The notes under the pieces: model-generated
The model's input: the letters and a program-made list of their open reading frames with translations, nothing else
Told to the model about the DNA's origin: nothing
Databases searched by the model: none
Made by a program: the position numbers and the translations under genes
Shown: positions 25,762 through 34,983 of the stretch, one piece after another
How the letters are laid out: each line of letters opens with the position of its first letter
How positions within the stretch are numbered: position 1 is the first letter of the stretch
DNA from: Bacillota bacterium
Lineage (GTDB): Bacteria > Bacillota > Clostridia > Oscillospirales > Ruminococcaceae
Reading direction: 5' to 3'
DNA: 64,000 nt
NCBI GenBank assembly: GCA_023460035.1
Contig: JAEWRN010000015.1
Coordinates: 4,008 to 68,007 of the forward strand

Positions 25762-27903
25762 TCACTCCTCAGTACGTTTTGGTTTGTTCTTTTTGCCGTT
25801 TGCTTTCTTCTTTTTTTCGCGCTTCTGTTTGATGCTCGCCCCTTTCGGCAACATTTTTTTCAACATGCGGGCAAGCTCTGCAAGGCTTTGGCCCTCTTCA
25901 CGCAGCAGCTGCTCTAAATGTTGTTGCTCTTTTTTTTGCAGCGCGTGCAGCTCGCCAATTGCCTGCGAAAAATCAGGCTCCGGCAGTGCCGCCTGTGTGC
26001 GAATGGCTTCGATCAGTGTGCGCAGCGGCAGGCGGCCGGTCAGCCGGCCTGCGCCCCAAAGCAGCCGCTCTGCGGGCTGGTTTTGCGCATGGTCTGCAAA
26101 ATATTCCACCACGGCCTCGTCAAAGGCGGCGGCGTAGCGGTTGTCGTCAATTTCGCACAGCGAGCGCACGGCCGCGGCATCGTCGCCCGCGGCCAGCTGC
26201 CACGCGGCGCGGTGCAGGCTGGCAAGGTTTTGCTCGCATGCCACATGGCCAAACAACGCGCGCTCGCCCCAGTCCAGCCGGGTAAAGCTGTCCTCGCAAA
26301 AGCGAAATGCAGCCAGCAGCGCGGCGCGGCGCTCGGTTTCGTCCTGTGCCAGCGCGGCGGCAAGGCCGGCGTCTTTGTGCAGCAGGGCGGCGTACAGCTC
26401 GTTGCGCTCTTCGGTGTAGGCGGCAAGGCGCTCGGCGCGGTCGATGCAGGTGGCCAGTGTTTTGCGCAATGTGCCCTCAAATGCGGGCGAAAGCCGCTGG
26501 CTTTGAATGCTCTCGCCAAACGCCACCAGCCGGTCGGTGAAATTCAGCGGCGGCAGCGTCGTCTGGTCAAATGCCAGCAGCAGCCGGCTGTACAGCAGGT
26601 GGTGAAACAGGTAAACCTGCTCGTCATAGGCGCCGTCGTTGTCGTACTGCGAGTGGTAGTGTGTCTCCATAAAGCTGCCCTCGCCAAACTCGTTGACCAG
26701 TGAGGGCACCCCGGCGATGGCGATGGAAAAATCGTCCGACCAGGTTTCGATGGGGCACACGACCCCAATGCCCTTGGGGTACAGCTTTGCCATGTTGTCA
26801 GGCAGCGCGCGCAGCTGCTGCTGCAAAAAGCGGCGGTATTCGTACACGCTGCGTATCTTGTGCTTTTTGCCGTGCGCGTGGGCGGGCAGCTCTAAATTGA
26901 TGTTGGCGGTGATGCGGCCCGGCCAGTCCGGGTGCAGGCGAAACAGCTCGTTCCACGCGCCGACCGACCAGTCGTACCGCGAGTCGATGACGCCCCATTC
27001 CTCGGCGGCCATCGCGATGAACAGCATCGTTTTTTCGGGCTGGTAGCCCGACAGCTTGACGGCCCGCGCGAGGGAGAGCATCAGCGCAACGGCGGTGTTG
27101 TCGTCTTGAAAGCCCTGAAAATACGAATCGTAATGGGCACTTACCAGCAACATGGCGTCGGGGTCGCGCCCCTCAATTTTGCCCACAATATTATAGGTAT
27201 GGGTGTTTGGCAGCACGGTGGACTTTGCGTCAAACAAAACGGTCGTCTCTTCGCCAAAGGCAAGCTGGCGGCCCGCCATCAGCCGCTTCGCGTCTTTTTT
27301 AGAAAGTGAAAACGCCGCCGCCTCGGCCGGGCCGCAGATGTCCTGCGCGTTCAGCGCGCGGGCACTCGCTTCGGCATAGCCCTTCATCTGTACGGCCAGC
27401 ACTGCCGCCGCGCCCCGCAGGTGCGCCGCGTAGGCGGGGTAGTTGATCCACCAGTCGTCGCGCTGGTTGATTTCAATCAGCGCCAGCTTGCCAGTAAGGT
27501 CAAGGCCGGACAGCTCTTCTTCGGTGCCGCGACCGGCATTGATTAAGGTGTATTTGCGCTTGCCGTGGGTGTCAAAATTCGTCTGGTAGCCACCCAGCTC
27601 GGCAGTGTATTCGGCACCATCCGCCCCGGTGTAAGTCAGACGCGCGTGGTGAAACTCCCACCCGTCCACAGCAAACTCGTCTTTGGTCACGGTAAGGCCG
27701 ATGCTGCGCATCTCTTCGGCCAGCAATTCGCCGGTCAAAAACTCGGCCTTGCTGCCCGCGGTGCGGTAGCCCAGCGTGTCGTTGGTTTTAAATTGCTCCA
27801 TGCGTTTGGCCAAAAGGTAAGACCAGGATACGTCAAGGTAGCGAAAGAGCTGTTTCCATTCGGTGTTTTGCCGTTTTGTCGTCTCTTTTTGCGGTGCTTT
27901 CAT
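25762..27903 (-). CDS. M28 family metallopeptidase with PA-type insert and basic tail
   Basis: The 713-residue protein has an N-terminal region with a PA-like insert (about 115-225), then an M28 catalytic domain: LLVSAHYDSYFQGFQDDNTA (His257, Asp259 and Asp267/268), catalytic Glu301-Glu302 (AAEEWG), a later Asp in ETWSDDFSI and His in METHYHSQYDN as zinc ligands. A large helical C-terminal domain (about 450-690) ends in an extreme Lys-rich tail. There is no signal peptide, so it is probably cytosolic or surface-released by another route. Aminopeptidase activity is inferred from the family. Confidence 0.85.
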   Translation of the reverse strand: MKAPQKETTKRQNTEWKQLFRYLDVSWSYLLAKRMEQFKTNDTLGYRTAGSKAEFLTGELLAEEMRSIGLTVTKDEFAVDGWEFHHARLTYTGADGAEYTAELGGYQTNFDTHGKRKYTLINAGRGTEEELSGLDLTGKLALIEINQRDDWWINYPAYAAHLRGAAAVLAVQMKGYAEASARALNAQDICGPAEAAAFSLSKKDAKRLMAGRQLAFGEETTVLFDAKSTVLPNTHTYNIVGKIEGRDPDAMLLVSAHYDSYFQGFQDDNTAVALMLSLARAVKLSGYQPEKTMLFIAMAAEEWGVIDSRYDWSVGAWNELFRLHPDWPGRITANINLELPAHAHGKKHKIRSVYEYRRFLQQQLRALPDNMAKLYPKGIGVVCPIETWSDDFSIAIAGVPSLVNEFGEGSFMETHYHSQYDNDGAYDEQVYLFHHLLYSRLLLAFDQTTLPPLNFTDRLVAFGESIQSQRLSPAFEGTLRKTLATCIDRAERLAAYTEERNELYAALLHKDAGLAAALAQDETERRAALLAAFRFCEDSFTRLDWGERALFGHVACEQNLASLHRAAWQLAAGDDAAAVRSLCEIDDNRYAAAFDEAVVEYFADHAQNQPAERLLWGAGRLTGRLPLRTLIEAIRTQAALPEPDFSQAIGELHALQKKEQQHLEQLLREEGQSLAELARMLKKMLPKGASIKQKREKKKKANGKKNKPKRTEE

Positions 27904-27978
27904 CTGCCGTTTGCCACCTCTCGTGAAAAATACGCTCTAATGGTAGCGCGAAAGCGGCGGCCTGTCAACGAAAATTTC

Positions 27979-28007
27979 TTGCTTTTTCGCGCGGGGGAGG
28001 ATAGAAT
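27979..28007 (+). promoter_or_regulatory. Predicted promoter of prfC
   Basis: TTGCTT (27979-27984) and TAGAAT (28002-28007) are 17 bases apart, about 60 bases before the GTG start. Confidence 0.5.
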
Positions 28008-28065
28008 AATATCGTATGTCTGCCAAGGGGCGGGCTAGCTTATTCCATGAACCGGAGGAAGTCAA

Positions 28066-29676
28066 GTGTCCAAACAAAACGAACAGCAGATTCGCCGCAG
28101 GCGGACCTTTGCAATTATCAGCCACCCGGACGCGGGCAAAACCACGCTGACCGAAAAGCTGCTTTTATACGGTGGGGCCATTCAGCTGGCCGGTACCGTC
28201 AAGGGCAAACGCACCCAGCGGGCCGCGACCTCTGACTGGATGGAGATCGAAAAGCAGCGCGGCATTTCGGTCACTTCCTCCGTGATGCAGTTTGAATACG
28301 ACGATTACTGCATCAATATTCTGGATACCCCGGGCCATCAGGACTTTTCGGAGGATACCTACCGCACGCTGATGGCGGCGGACAGCGCCGTGATGGTCAT
28401 CGACGCGGCAAAGGGCGTGGAAAAGCAGACTGAAAAGCTGTTTAAGGTGTGCCTGCTGCGCGACATCCCCATCTTTACCTTTATTAATAAGATGGACCGC
28501 GAGGCGATGAACCCGTTTGACCTGCTGGAGGACATTGAGCAGAAGCTCGGCATCCGCACCTACCCGATGAACTGGCCCATTGGCAGCGGCAAGCAGTTTC
28601 AGGGCGTGTACAACCGTGAGCAGGCACAGATACTCGCTTACGGGCGCCAGGGCGGCAGCGCGCTGGGCGGCCAGCACAAGCTGGCCACAATGCAGGCGAA
28701 GCTGGGCGACGCGGATTTGGATGAAAAAATTGGCGCCGAAGCCCATGCGCAGCTGGCAGAGGACATTGAGCTGCTGGACGGTGCGAGCTATGACTTTGAT
28801 GTGAACGAAATTCGCCACGCGCGGCTGTCGCCGGTGTTTTTTGGCAGCGCGCTGACCAACTTTGGCGTAGAGCCGTTTTTAAAAGACTTTTTGCGGCTGA
28901 CCACTTCGCCGCTGCCCCGCCACAGCACCGAGGGCGATATTGACCCGATGGACGAAGATTTTTCGGCTTTCGTGTTTAAAATACAGGCGAACATGAACAA
29001 GGCGCACCGCGACCGCATTGCGTTTTTGCGCATCTGCAGCGGCCGGTTTGAAAAGAACATGGAAGTGCTGCACGTGCAGGCCGACCGTAAGCTGCGCCTG
29101 TCGCAGCCGCAGCAGATTATGGCGTCCGAGCGCGAAATTATTGAAGAAGCCTATGCCGGCGACATCATCGGGGTGTTTGACCCGGGGCTGTTTTCCATCG
29201 GCGACACGCTGTGCGCACCGGGCAAAAAGTTTAAATTTGAGGGCATCCCCACCTTTGCGCCCGAGCATTTTTCGCTGGTGCGCCAGGTGGACACAATGAA
29301 GCGCAAGCAGTTCATCAAGGGCACGACCCAAATTGCCAACGAAGGTGCGATTCAGATTTTCCAAGACCCGAACGCCGGCATGGAAGAAGTGGTGGTCGGG
29401 GTGGTGGGCGTGCTGCAGTTCGACGTGTTTGAGTACCGCATGAACAACGAGTACAATGTGGATATTCGCATGCGGCGCATGCCGCACCAGTTCATCCGCT
29501 GGATTGAAAACGACGATTTGGACTGGGGCCAGCTGGTGCTGAACAGCGACACCAAAAAGGTGCAGGATTTTCACGGCGGCCGCCTGCTGCTGTTTACGAA
29601 CAACTGGAGCATCCAGTGGGCGCTGGAGCACAACGAGGGGCTGCGCCTGTCCGAATTCGGCAAAGCAAAGGTATAA
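28066..29676 (+). CDS. prfC: Peptide chain release factor 3 (RF3)
   Basis: The 536-residue translational GTPase recycles RF1/RF2 from the ribosome. The G domain has ISHPDAGKTTLTEKLL (18-33), DTPGHQDFSEDTYR and NKMDREAMNP; the pattern HQDFSEDTYR and the length (~530) distinguish RF3 from EF-G. Domains II and III follow with GVFDPGLFSIGDTL and GVLQFDVFEYRM. The GTG start has a GGAGG RBS at 28054-28058. The gene is monocistronic, ended by a terminator. Confidence 0.95.
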   Translation: MSKQNEQQIRRRRTFAIISHPDAGKTTLTEKLLLYGGAIQLAGTVKGKRTQRAATSDWMEIEKQRGISVTSSVMQFEYDDYCINILDTPGHQDFSEDTYRTLMAADSAVMVIDAAKGVEKQTEKLFKVCLLRDIPIFTFINKMDREAMNPFDLLEDIEQKLGIRTYPMNWPIGSGKQFQGVYNREQAQILAYGRQGGSALGGQHKLATMQAKLGDADLDEKIGAEAHAQLAEDIELLDGASYDFDVNEIRHARLSPVFFGSALTNFGVEPFLKDFLRLTTSPLPRHSTEGDIDPMDEDFSAFVFKIQANMNKAHRDRIAFLRICSGRFEKNMEVLHVQADRKLRLSQPQQIMASEREIIEEAYAGDIIGVFDPGLFSIGDTLCAPGKKFKFEGIPTFAPEHFSLVRQVDTMKRKQFIKGTTQIANEGAIQIFQDPNAGMEEVVVGVVGVLQFDVFEYRMNNEYNVDIRMRRMPHQFIRWIENDDLDWGQLVLNSDTKKVQDFHGGRLLLFTNNWSIQWALEHNEGLRLSEFGKAKV

Positions 29677-29679
29677 AAG

Positions 29680-29715
29680 AAAGAACGCACGGCTTTGGGC
29701 TGTGCGTTCTTTTTG
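29680..29715 (+). terminator. Intrinsic terminator of prfC
   Basis: The stem AAGAACGCAC / GTGCGTTCTT (29681-29690, 29702-29711) is followed by a T-run. The symmetrical A-run lets it also serve the converging gene at 29728. Confidence 0.88.
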
Positions 29716-29727
29716 CAAGCAGAAAAA

Positions 29728-30918
29728 TCAGGTTTCTTCCGGCGTGTCGATGGGTTGCAGGGTGGAGGTCAGCCGCACGGTGCTGCCGCGGCACTCGGCC
29801 CGGAAACGCCGCTCTACCCGGCCAACGACCTTCAGCCCGTTTTCATAGGTGCGGGTGGCCATCATCACGACATACTGTGTGGCCGAAAACTGGGCGACAA
29901 TGTCCCCCTTGCGCAGGCTTTGGGTCAGGGTGCGCAGCAGGCAGCTCATCGCGCGGTTGCGGCTGCGGCCGCTGGGCGGCGCGCCGTCCTCGTCAGCCAA
30001 AGTAAACAGCGCAATAAACATCTTTTGCCCGGTGCGCACCGCGGCGCGGGCCTCAACACGGTACATCTCTTTAAACACTTCGTACTCGCAGACAAACGAC
30101 CCGTGCACTTTGTCTTTTTCGCTGATGTCCTGTTTGATTTTGGCAATATCAATTTCGATATTGTTCATGTGGCGAATGATATCAAAATATAAACCTCGCA
30201 CCCGCTCGGGAAGCTTTTCACCGCGTTCACGGTAATACAGGTTTTGCAGTTGGTTGTAATATTCCAGCGCCTTGGGCTGCTGGTCAAGGCCCAGCAGCGC
30301 GCGCAGGCGGTAATAGGCGGCATCGCCGTCAAACGGGTCAATTTCAATGCTGTGGCCCGAAAGCGCAAGCAAAGGCTCCCAGTCGGTGGCTTCGTCGGCC
30401 TGCTCCATCAGCGGCAGGGCACAAAGCGCGTACTGGCTGTGCAGCTTTTCGCGCACGGGGGTCACCCATGCCTGGCGTATTTCGCCGCTCAGGTAGTCAC
30501 CGGCGTACAGCCGAGCGGCGCGCTGCAAAGCGGCCTGCCGCTCGGCGCCCTGTGCGGTAGAGGCCAGCTGTGCCGCTGCGGCAAATTCTTCGGCATCTAC
30601 CCACAACTCAATGCGTTCGTTTAAACGGTAGATGCCGCGCTTACAGAGAATCAGCCGTTTTGCGTCCTCGATCCCTGCGTTTTCAAAAGTGGTGCGTACG
30701 CGATAAACTAAATTCTTCAGTGCATTTGCAGGGTTGCCGGTGCCATTGGGCCACAGCGCATTCTGCAATTCCTCCGCAGGGATCTCCCGGTGGCGAAAGG
30801 TCACGAGATACTGCAAAAGGTTCCACAACTGGCCCCGGCGTGTGTCCGGGCCGCAGATCTCGGTGTTCCCAACGCTGACCGCAAAACCGCCAAGCATATT
30901 GATTTTTACGAGTTCCAT
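29728..30918 (-). CDS. BTAD/SARP-like transcriptional regulator with GGDEF-like C-terminus
   Basis: The 396-residue protein starts MELVKINMLGGFAVSV. It has an OmpR-type winged helix (about 5-95; QLWNLLQYLV, NALKNLVYRVR), a bacterial transcriptional activator domain of TPR-like repeats (about 100-245), a helical linker, and a C-terminal domain (about 285-396) with LRKGDIVAQFSATQYVVMM, which resembles the RxGDxxARxGGDEFxxLL core of nucleotide-cyclase domains but lacks the GGDEF residues. It may sense a nucleotide or only dimerise. The start at 30918 follows GGAG and begins the conserved domain; the longer frame to 31122 runs through the promoter. It is divergent from the FMN-binding-like lipoprotein. 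Confidence 0.82.
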   Translation of the reverse strand: MELVKINMLGGFAVSVGNTEICGPDTRRGQLWNLLQYLVTFRHREIPAEELQNALWPNGTGNPANALKNLVYRVRTTFENAGIEDAKRLILCKRGIYRLNERIELWVDAEEFAAAAQLASTAQGAERQAALQRAARLYAGDYLSGEIRQAWVTPVREKLHSQYALCALPLMEQADEATDWEPLLALSGHSIEIDPFDGDAAYYRLRALLGLDQQPKALEYYNQLQNLYYRERGEKLPERVRGLYFDIIRHMNNIEIDIAKIKQDISEKDKVHGSFVCEYEVFKEMYRVEARAAVRTGQKMFIALFTLADEDGAPPSGRSRNRAMSCLLRTLTQSLRKGDIVAQFSATQYVVMMATRTYENGLKVVGRVERRFRAECRGSTVRLTSTLQPIDTPEET

Positions 30919-31020
30919 AAGCGTATGCTCCTTTCCGAAAAAAGTAAAAGGTCGAAACAAGACCATTCGGCTGCCGGTGCGGTAAAAAAGTGGGCGGGTA
31001 CGGTGTTTCGCTATGAATTT

Positions 31021-31049
31021 ATTATAGAATAGATTTGTTGAAAATACAA
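31021..31049 (-). promoter_or_regulatory. Predicted promoter of the BTAD regulator
   Basis: On the minus strand TTGTAT (31044-31049) and TATAAT (31021-31026) are 17 bases apart. The 350-base gap 30919-31268 holds this promoter, the divergent promoter at 31175 and AT-rich sequence; no gene is seen. Confidence 0.7.
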
Positions 31050-31174
31050 CAAAAAACGTATTCGGTGACCGAAAAATTACATTTTTTGGTAAAAATACAG
31101 GTAAATTGCCACAAAGTTGCACGGAAAAAAGAGGACAAAAATCCGAATCTTGGCAAATAGACCCAAATTTTGAA

Positions 31175-31203
31175 TTGACATATTTTTGACTATGTGTTAA
31201 AAT
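31175..31203 (+). promoter_or_regulatory. Predicted promoter of the FMN-binding-like lipoprotein
   Basis: A consensus TTGACA (31175-31180) and TAAAAT (31198-31203) are 17 bases apart, 66 bases before the ATG. Confidence 0.8.
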
Positions 31204-31268
31204 AAAATCCCAGCATAGTGTTGGGTATTGTCATTACAAATGGAAAAGAAGATTAAGGAGAGACAACT

Positions 31269-31715
31269 ATGAAAAAAGTATTTGCAGTTGCTTTGTCCCT
31301 TGCCCTTGCCCTGAGCCTTGTTGCCTGCGGTAGCACCAGCAAGATCAAAGACGGCACCTACAAAGCGGAGATGAGCGACGCTGTTGCAGAGGCTTCTTAT
31401 GGCTGGCGCGACACCCTGACCGTCACTTATAAGGATGGCAAGGTCAGCGATTTGGACTTTGATTCTTTCGATGCCGATGGCAACCGTAAGAGCGAAGCTA
31501 CCGCTGAGACCTACCCGATGGACCCGGCGCCCTCGGTCTGGATGCCCCAGCTGGAAGAGAACCTGAAAGCAACCACCGACCCGGATAAGGTTGCCGCTGT
31601 TGCAGGTGCTACCCACTCTAGCGGCTATGCAAAACTGCTGTACAAAGCTGTCATCGAGAAGGCGGAAGCCGGCGATACCACGACTGCGGTTGTGGATGCA
31701 GACGTTGCAGAATAA
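31269..31715 (+). CDS. Small lipoprotein with FMN-binding-like domain
   Basis: The 148-residue protein has a lipoprotein signal (LSLVACGS, Cys at about 19) followed by an FMN_bind-like domain: DGTYKAE, WRDTLTVTYKDGKVSDLDFD, and AAVAGATHSSGYAKLL, where GATHSS matches the S/T-G-A-T-x-S motif used for flavin attachment or binding. It is exported and membrane-anchored and may take part in extracytosolic electron transfer or sensing. Strong consensus promoter and RBS suggest high expression. A C-terminal Asp/Thr/Val-rich tail is uncharacterised. Confidence 0.8.
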   Translation: MKKVFAVALSLALALSLVACGSTSKIKDGTYKAEMSDAVAEASYGWRDTLTVTYKDGKVSDLDFDSFDADGNRKSEATAETYPMDPAPSVWMPQLEENLKATTDPDKVAAVAGATHSSGYAKLLYKAVIEKAEAGDTTTAVVDADVAE

Positions 31716-31754
31716 GCTTTTTTTGCAAAGCACTAGCGCAAGATAACGGTATTG

Positions 31755-31792
31755 GCAGCCCCACGCTCTGCAGAGCGTGGGGCTGCTTTTTT
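31755..31792 (+). terminator. Terminator of the small lipoprotein gene
   Basis: A perfect 16-bp stem (31755-31770 / 31771-31786, tight loop) is followed by TTTTTT. Confidence 0.92.
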
Positions 31793-31863
31793 GTGCCGCG
31801 CTGCGCGCTGGGCAAACAGCCGGTGCCCCTTTTTATCAAGGTGCGGCACAAGCGGGTGAACTA

Positions 31864-31897
31864 CAAAACAGCCGCCCCGGCCGGGGCGGCTGTTTTG
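31864..31897 (-). terminator. Terminator of the ddl-murI-argS operon
   Basis: A perfect palindrome AAAACAGCCGCCCCGG and complement ends on the minus strand in TTTTGTAG, 17 bases after the argS stop. Confidence 0.88.
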
Positions 31898-31913
31898 TGT
31901 TATATAAGGTAGG

Positions 31914-33680
31914 TTACATTTTGTCCGGCACGGTGATTTTCAGCATCGACAGGCCGTTTTTCAGCGTGTTTTTGGCGGCGATGCAAAGTGCAAGGCGCGC
32001 TTGCAGCAGCGGCTCGGCCTCGCCCTTTACGTGGCAGGCGGTGTAGAACTTGTGGAACAGCGTCGCAAGGTCGGTGACATACCGGGTGATGCGCGCCGGG
32101 TCGTAGTTTTTGGCCGCGGTCACGATCTCTTCGGGGAAATAGCCGATATGGCGGCACAGCTCAATTTCACTTTCCTCTTGCAGCAGCGCAAGGTCAACGG
32201 TGTCGATGGGGGCAGGGGTGACGCCCTCCTCCTGCAACGCCCGCAAAATGCTGCAAATGCGCGCATGGGCGTACTGCACATAGTAAACGGGGTTGTCGCT
32301 GTCCTGGCGCACGGCAAGGTCAAGGTCAAACAAAATCTGTGCGCCCGGCTCGCGCTGGTTAAACACAAAGCGCGCGCTGTCTACCGGCACGTCGTCCAGC
32401 AAATCGACCAGCGTAATGGCCTTGCCGGTGCGCTTGCTCATGCGCACCTCCTGCCCGTCTTTCACCAGCTTAACCAGTTGCATCAGCACGATGTCCAGCC
32501 GGCTGCCGGACAGGCCTACCGCGTCCATAGAGCCGCGCATGCGGGGCACATGGCCCGCGTGGTCGGCGCCCCAAACGTCGATGGCAAAGTCAAACCCGCG
32601 GGTGACCAGCTTATTATAATGGTAGGCGATGTCGGCCGCAAAGTAGGTGGGGATGCCGTTGGCACGCACCAGCACTTCGTCTTTGGGGCCGTCCTGCGAC
32701 TCATCTTCGCCGGCTTTGGGGTTTTTGTTGGCGCCCCATTTCAGGCTGTATTCGCCAGACCGGTACCAAATGGCACCGTCCTTTTCGTAGGTGGCGCCAA
32801 GGGATGCCAGTTTATCCAGCACCTCCTGCACCGCACCGCTGTTATGAAGCTGGCTTTCGCAGAACCACACGTCGTAGTGGATGCGGTACTTTTCCATCGC
32901 CGCTTTCATGGCGGCGATGTTCAGCGGCAGCGCAAAGTCAATCAGCGCCTGCTTGCGCTCGGCCTCGTCTTTTTTGACAAAGCTGTCGCCAAACTGGTCG
33001 GCAAACTCGGCCGCGCGCTGCTTAATGTCCTCGCCTTGGTACCCCTTTTCGGGGAAGGGCACGGCGTCTTCGCCCAAAAACAGTTGCAGATAGCGGGCCG
33101 AAAGGCTGTCGCCGAATTTTTCAATCTGGTTGCCCGCGTCGTTGATATAAAATTCACGCGTGACATCATAGCCCGCCCAATCCAGCGCGGCGGCAAGGCA
33201 ATCGCCCAGCGCACCGCCGCGCGCGTTGCCAAGGTGCATGGGGCCGGTGGGGTTTGCCGAAACAAATTCCACGTTGACCCGTTTGCCCTCGCCAAAGGTG
33301 GTGCGGCCCCACGCATCGCCCTGTTGCAGTGCGGCGCGCACGGTGTCGGCAAAATAATTGTGGTTTAAAAAAAAGTTCAAAAAGCCGGGGCCCGCGACCT
33401 CCAGCCGCTCAAACGGGGTGCCGGTGCAATCGGCGTGGGCCAGCAGTGCCTCCGCAATTTTGCGCGGCGGCAGGCGAAACGCCTTTGCGCTGACCATGGC
33501 CGCATTGCAGGCAAAATCGCCGTTTTTGATGTCCGCCGGTATCTCAATGCGAAACGCCGGTGTCGCGGCGGCGGGCAGTGCCTGCGCCGCAATGGCGGCC
33601 CCCATAGCCGCAAGAATCAAATCATAGGCCGCCGCTTTTGCTGCGGCGACGGGGTTATAACTGCTGTAATCCAAACTCAT
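31914..33680 (-). CDS. argS: Arginine--tRNA ligase
   Basis: The 588-residue class I synthetase has the N-terminal Add-1 domain, the HIGH-type motif PMHLGNARGG, the KMSKS-type motif VRMSKRTGKA, and the helical DALR anticodon-binding domain. It charges tRNA-Arg in the cytosol. Its ATG overlaps the DUF1934 stop (ATGA), making it the last gene of a four-gene operon with cell-wall genes. Length is normal. Confidence 0.96.
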   Translation of the reverse strand: MSLDYSSYNPVAAAKAAAYDLILAAMGAAIAAQALPAAATPAFRIEIPADIKNGDFACNAAMVSAKAFRLPPRKIAEALLAHADCTGTPFERLEVAGPGFLNFFLNHNYFADTVRAALQQGDAWGRTTFGEGKRVNVEFVSANPTGPMHLGNARGGALGDCLAAALDWAGYDVTREFYINDAGNQIEKFGDSLSARYLQLFLGEDAVPFPEKGYQGEDIKQRAAEFADQFGDSFVKKDEAERKQALIDFALPLNIAAMKAAMEKYRIHYDVWFCESQLHNSGAVQEVLDKLASLGATYEKDGAIWYRSGEYSLKWGANKNPKAGEDESQDGPKDEVLVRANGIPTYFAADIAYHYNKLVTRGFDFAIDVWGADHAGHVPRMRGSMDAVGLSGSRLDIVLMQLVKLVKDGQEVRMSKRTGKAITLVDLLDDVPVDSARFVFNQREPGAQILFDLDLAVRQDSDNPVYYVQYAHARICSILRALQEEGVTPAPIDTVDLALLQEESEIELCRHIGYFPEEIVTAAKNYDPARITRYVTDLATLFHKFYTACHVKGEAEPLLQARLALCIAAKNTLKNGLSMLKITVPDKM

Positions 33681-34102
33681 TGTGCCTCCCTGACGGTGAT
33701 ATTCACGGTGTTCTTTGAAAACAGGCTCGAATTGATATCGAGGTTGTAGCTGAAATGCAGGCTGCCGCCATTCTCGTTCAGGTCGGCAACAATCTCATCT
33801 GCCGCAATGCCCATGGTGATGGCGCCGTGGCCAGTCTCGTAATGAGACAAATGCCGCTGCCCCTTTTCAATGGTTAGCTGGCTGGGGCTGGGGCCAAAGC
33901 GCAGCATGCTCACCATGCCCGAGCGGTCCAGCTTGACGGTGGTCGTGCAGCCCTCATAGCCGGTCGCTTCGGTTTCGCGGTAACTGATAAAGTAGTTGCC
34001 GTTGCGCTGGATAAAGCTGCCCTTTGTCATCAGCTCGACCGAGTTGGTCTCGCCGTCAGACTCCTGCACGCCTTCTATTTTGATCAGATAATTTTCTTTC
34101 AT
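33677..34102 (-). CDS. DUF1934 family protein (YwiB-like)
   Basis: The 141-residue protein is a small beta-barrel of the lipocalin-like DUF1934 family, with MTKGSFIQRNGNYFISYRE and the C-terminal LHFSYNLDINSSLFSKN typical of YwiB of Bacillus, whose gene also neighbours argS. Function is unknown. The start at 34102 is set by GGAGGAG immediately upstream; a longer frame to 34180 runs into the murI stop. It overlaps argS by 4 bases. Confidence 0.85.
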   Translation of the reverse strand: MKENYLIKIEGVQESDGETNSVELMTKGSFIQRNGNYFISYRETEATGYEGCTTTVKLDRSGMVSMLRFGPSPSQLTIEKGQRHLSHYETGHGAITMGIAADEIVADLNENGGSLHFSYNLDINSSLFSKNTVNITVREAQ

Positions 34103-34170
34103 AGTGCTCCTCCCCGGCTTCAGCCGGACAGGGCGGACAATCCGTGCCCGCCGCCGTGGTGTTTCGCGGT

Positions 34171-34983
34171 TCAATCCCATACTGTAAACGGGTGCACGGT
34201 GCCGTGCACGTCCTTCCCGAGAAATAGCCCGCCGATTTCGGCAAAGTTTTCTCCTGAATCGCTGATGTAAAAGTCAATCTTACCGCCGGCGGGTTTGCCG
34301 CACAGCAGGTCGTTTTCGCGCAGCAGGCTGCACAGGGCCTTTGCCCCCTCGCTGCCGGAATTCACAAGTGTCACACCGCCCCCTGCAACGTCGGCAATGG
34401 TGTCGGCGATGATGGGGTAATGGGTGCAGCCCAAAATTAAGGTGTCGGCCCCCGCAGCGAGAACCGGGGCAAGGTACTCGCGCACAAAGGCGGTGGTAAT
34501 GGCATCGCTCCGGCGCACATAGCCGTTTTCAATCAGCGGCACCAGCAGCGGGCAGGCGTTGCTGGTCACCCTTGCCTGAGGCGCCAGTGCGGCAACATGC
34601 CGCTCGTAGCTGCCGCTGCGCACCGAAGCGGCGGTGGCAATCAGCCCAATGTTGCCGCTGCGGCTAGCCGCCACGGCGGCGGCAGAAGCCGCGGCCACCA
34701 CGCCGACATACGGCACCGGCAGTGCGTCGGTCAAAGCCTGGGGCAGGGTGGAAGACACGGTGCCGCAGGCGCACAAAATGGCTTTTACGCCCTTTTGCAG
34801 CAAAAAGTCAATATCCTCTTTGCCGTAACGAATAATCGTGTCGGCACTGCGCCCCCCATAGGGGATGCGCGCCGTGTCGCCAAAATAAACAAGATCCTCG
34901 CCCGGCAGCAGGGCGGCAAGCTCTTTCACGCTGGTCAGCCCGCCAAGGCCGGAATCAAACACCCCAATCGGGCGGTTATCCAT
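34171..34983 (-). CDS. murI: Glutamate racemase
   Basis: The 270-residue protein has IGVFDSGLGGLTSVKEL at the start, ARIPYGGRS, and the two catalytic cysteines in ILCACGTVSS and ILGCTHYPII. It makes D-glutamate for peptidoglycan. The start at 34983 overlaps the ddl stop by 8 bases, indicating coupling; the nine codons upstream in the open frame lie inside ddl. It is followed by DUF1934 after 68 bases. Confidence 0.95.
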   Translation of the reverse strand: MDNRPIGVFDSGLGGLTSVKELAALLPGEDLVYFGDTARIPYGGRSADTIIRYGKEDIDFLLQKGVKAILCACGTVSSTLPQALTDALPVPYVGVVAAASAAAVAASRSGNIGLIATAASVRSGSYERHVAALAPQARVTSNACPLLVPLIENGYVRRSDAITTAFVREYLAPVLAAGADTLILGCTHYPIIADTIADVAGGGVTLVNSGSEGAKALCSLLRENDLLCGKPAGGKIDFYISDSGENFAEIGGLFLGKDVHGTVHPFTVWD

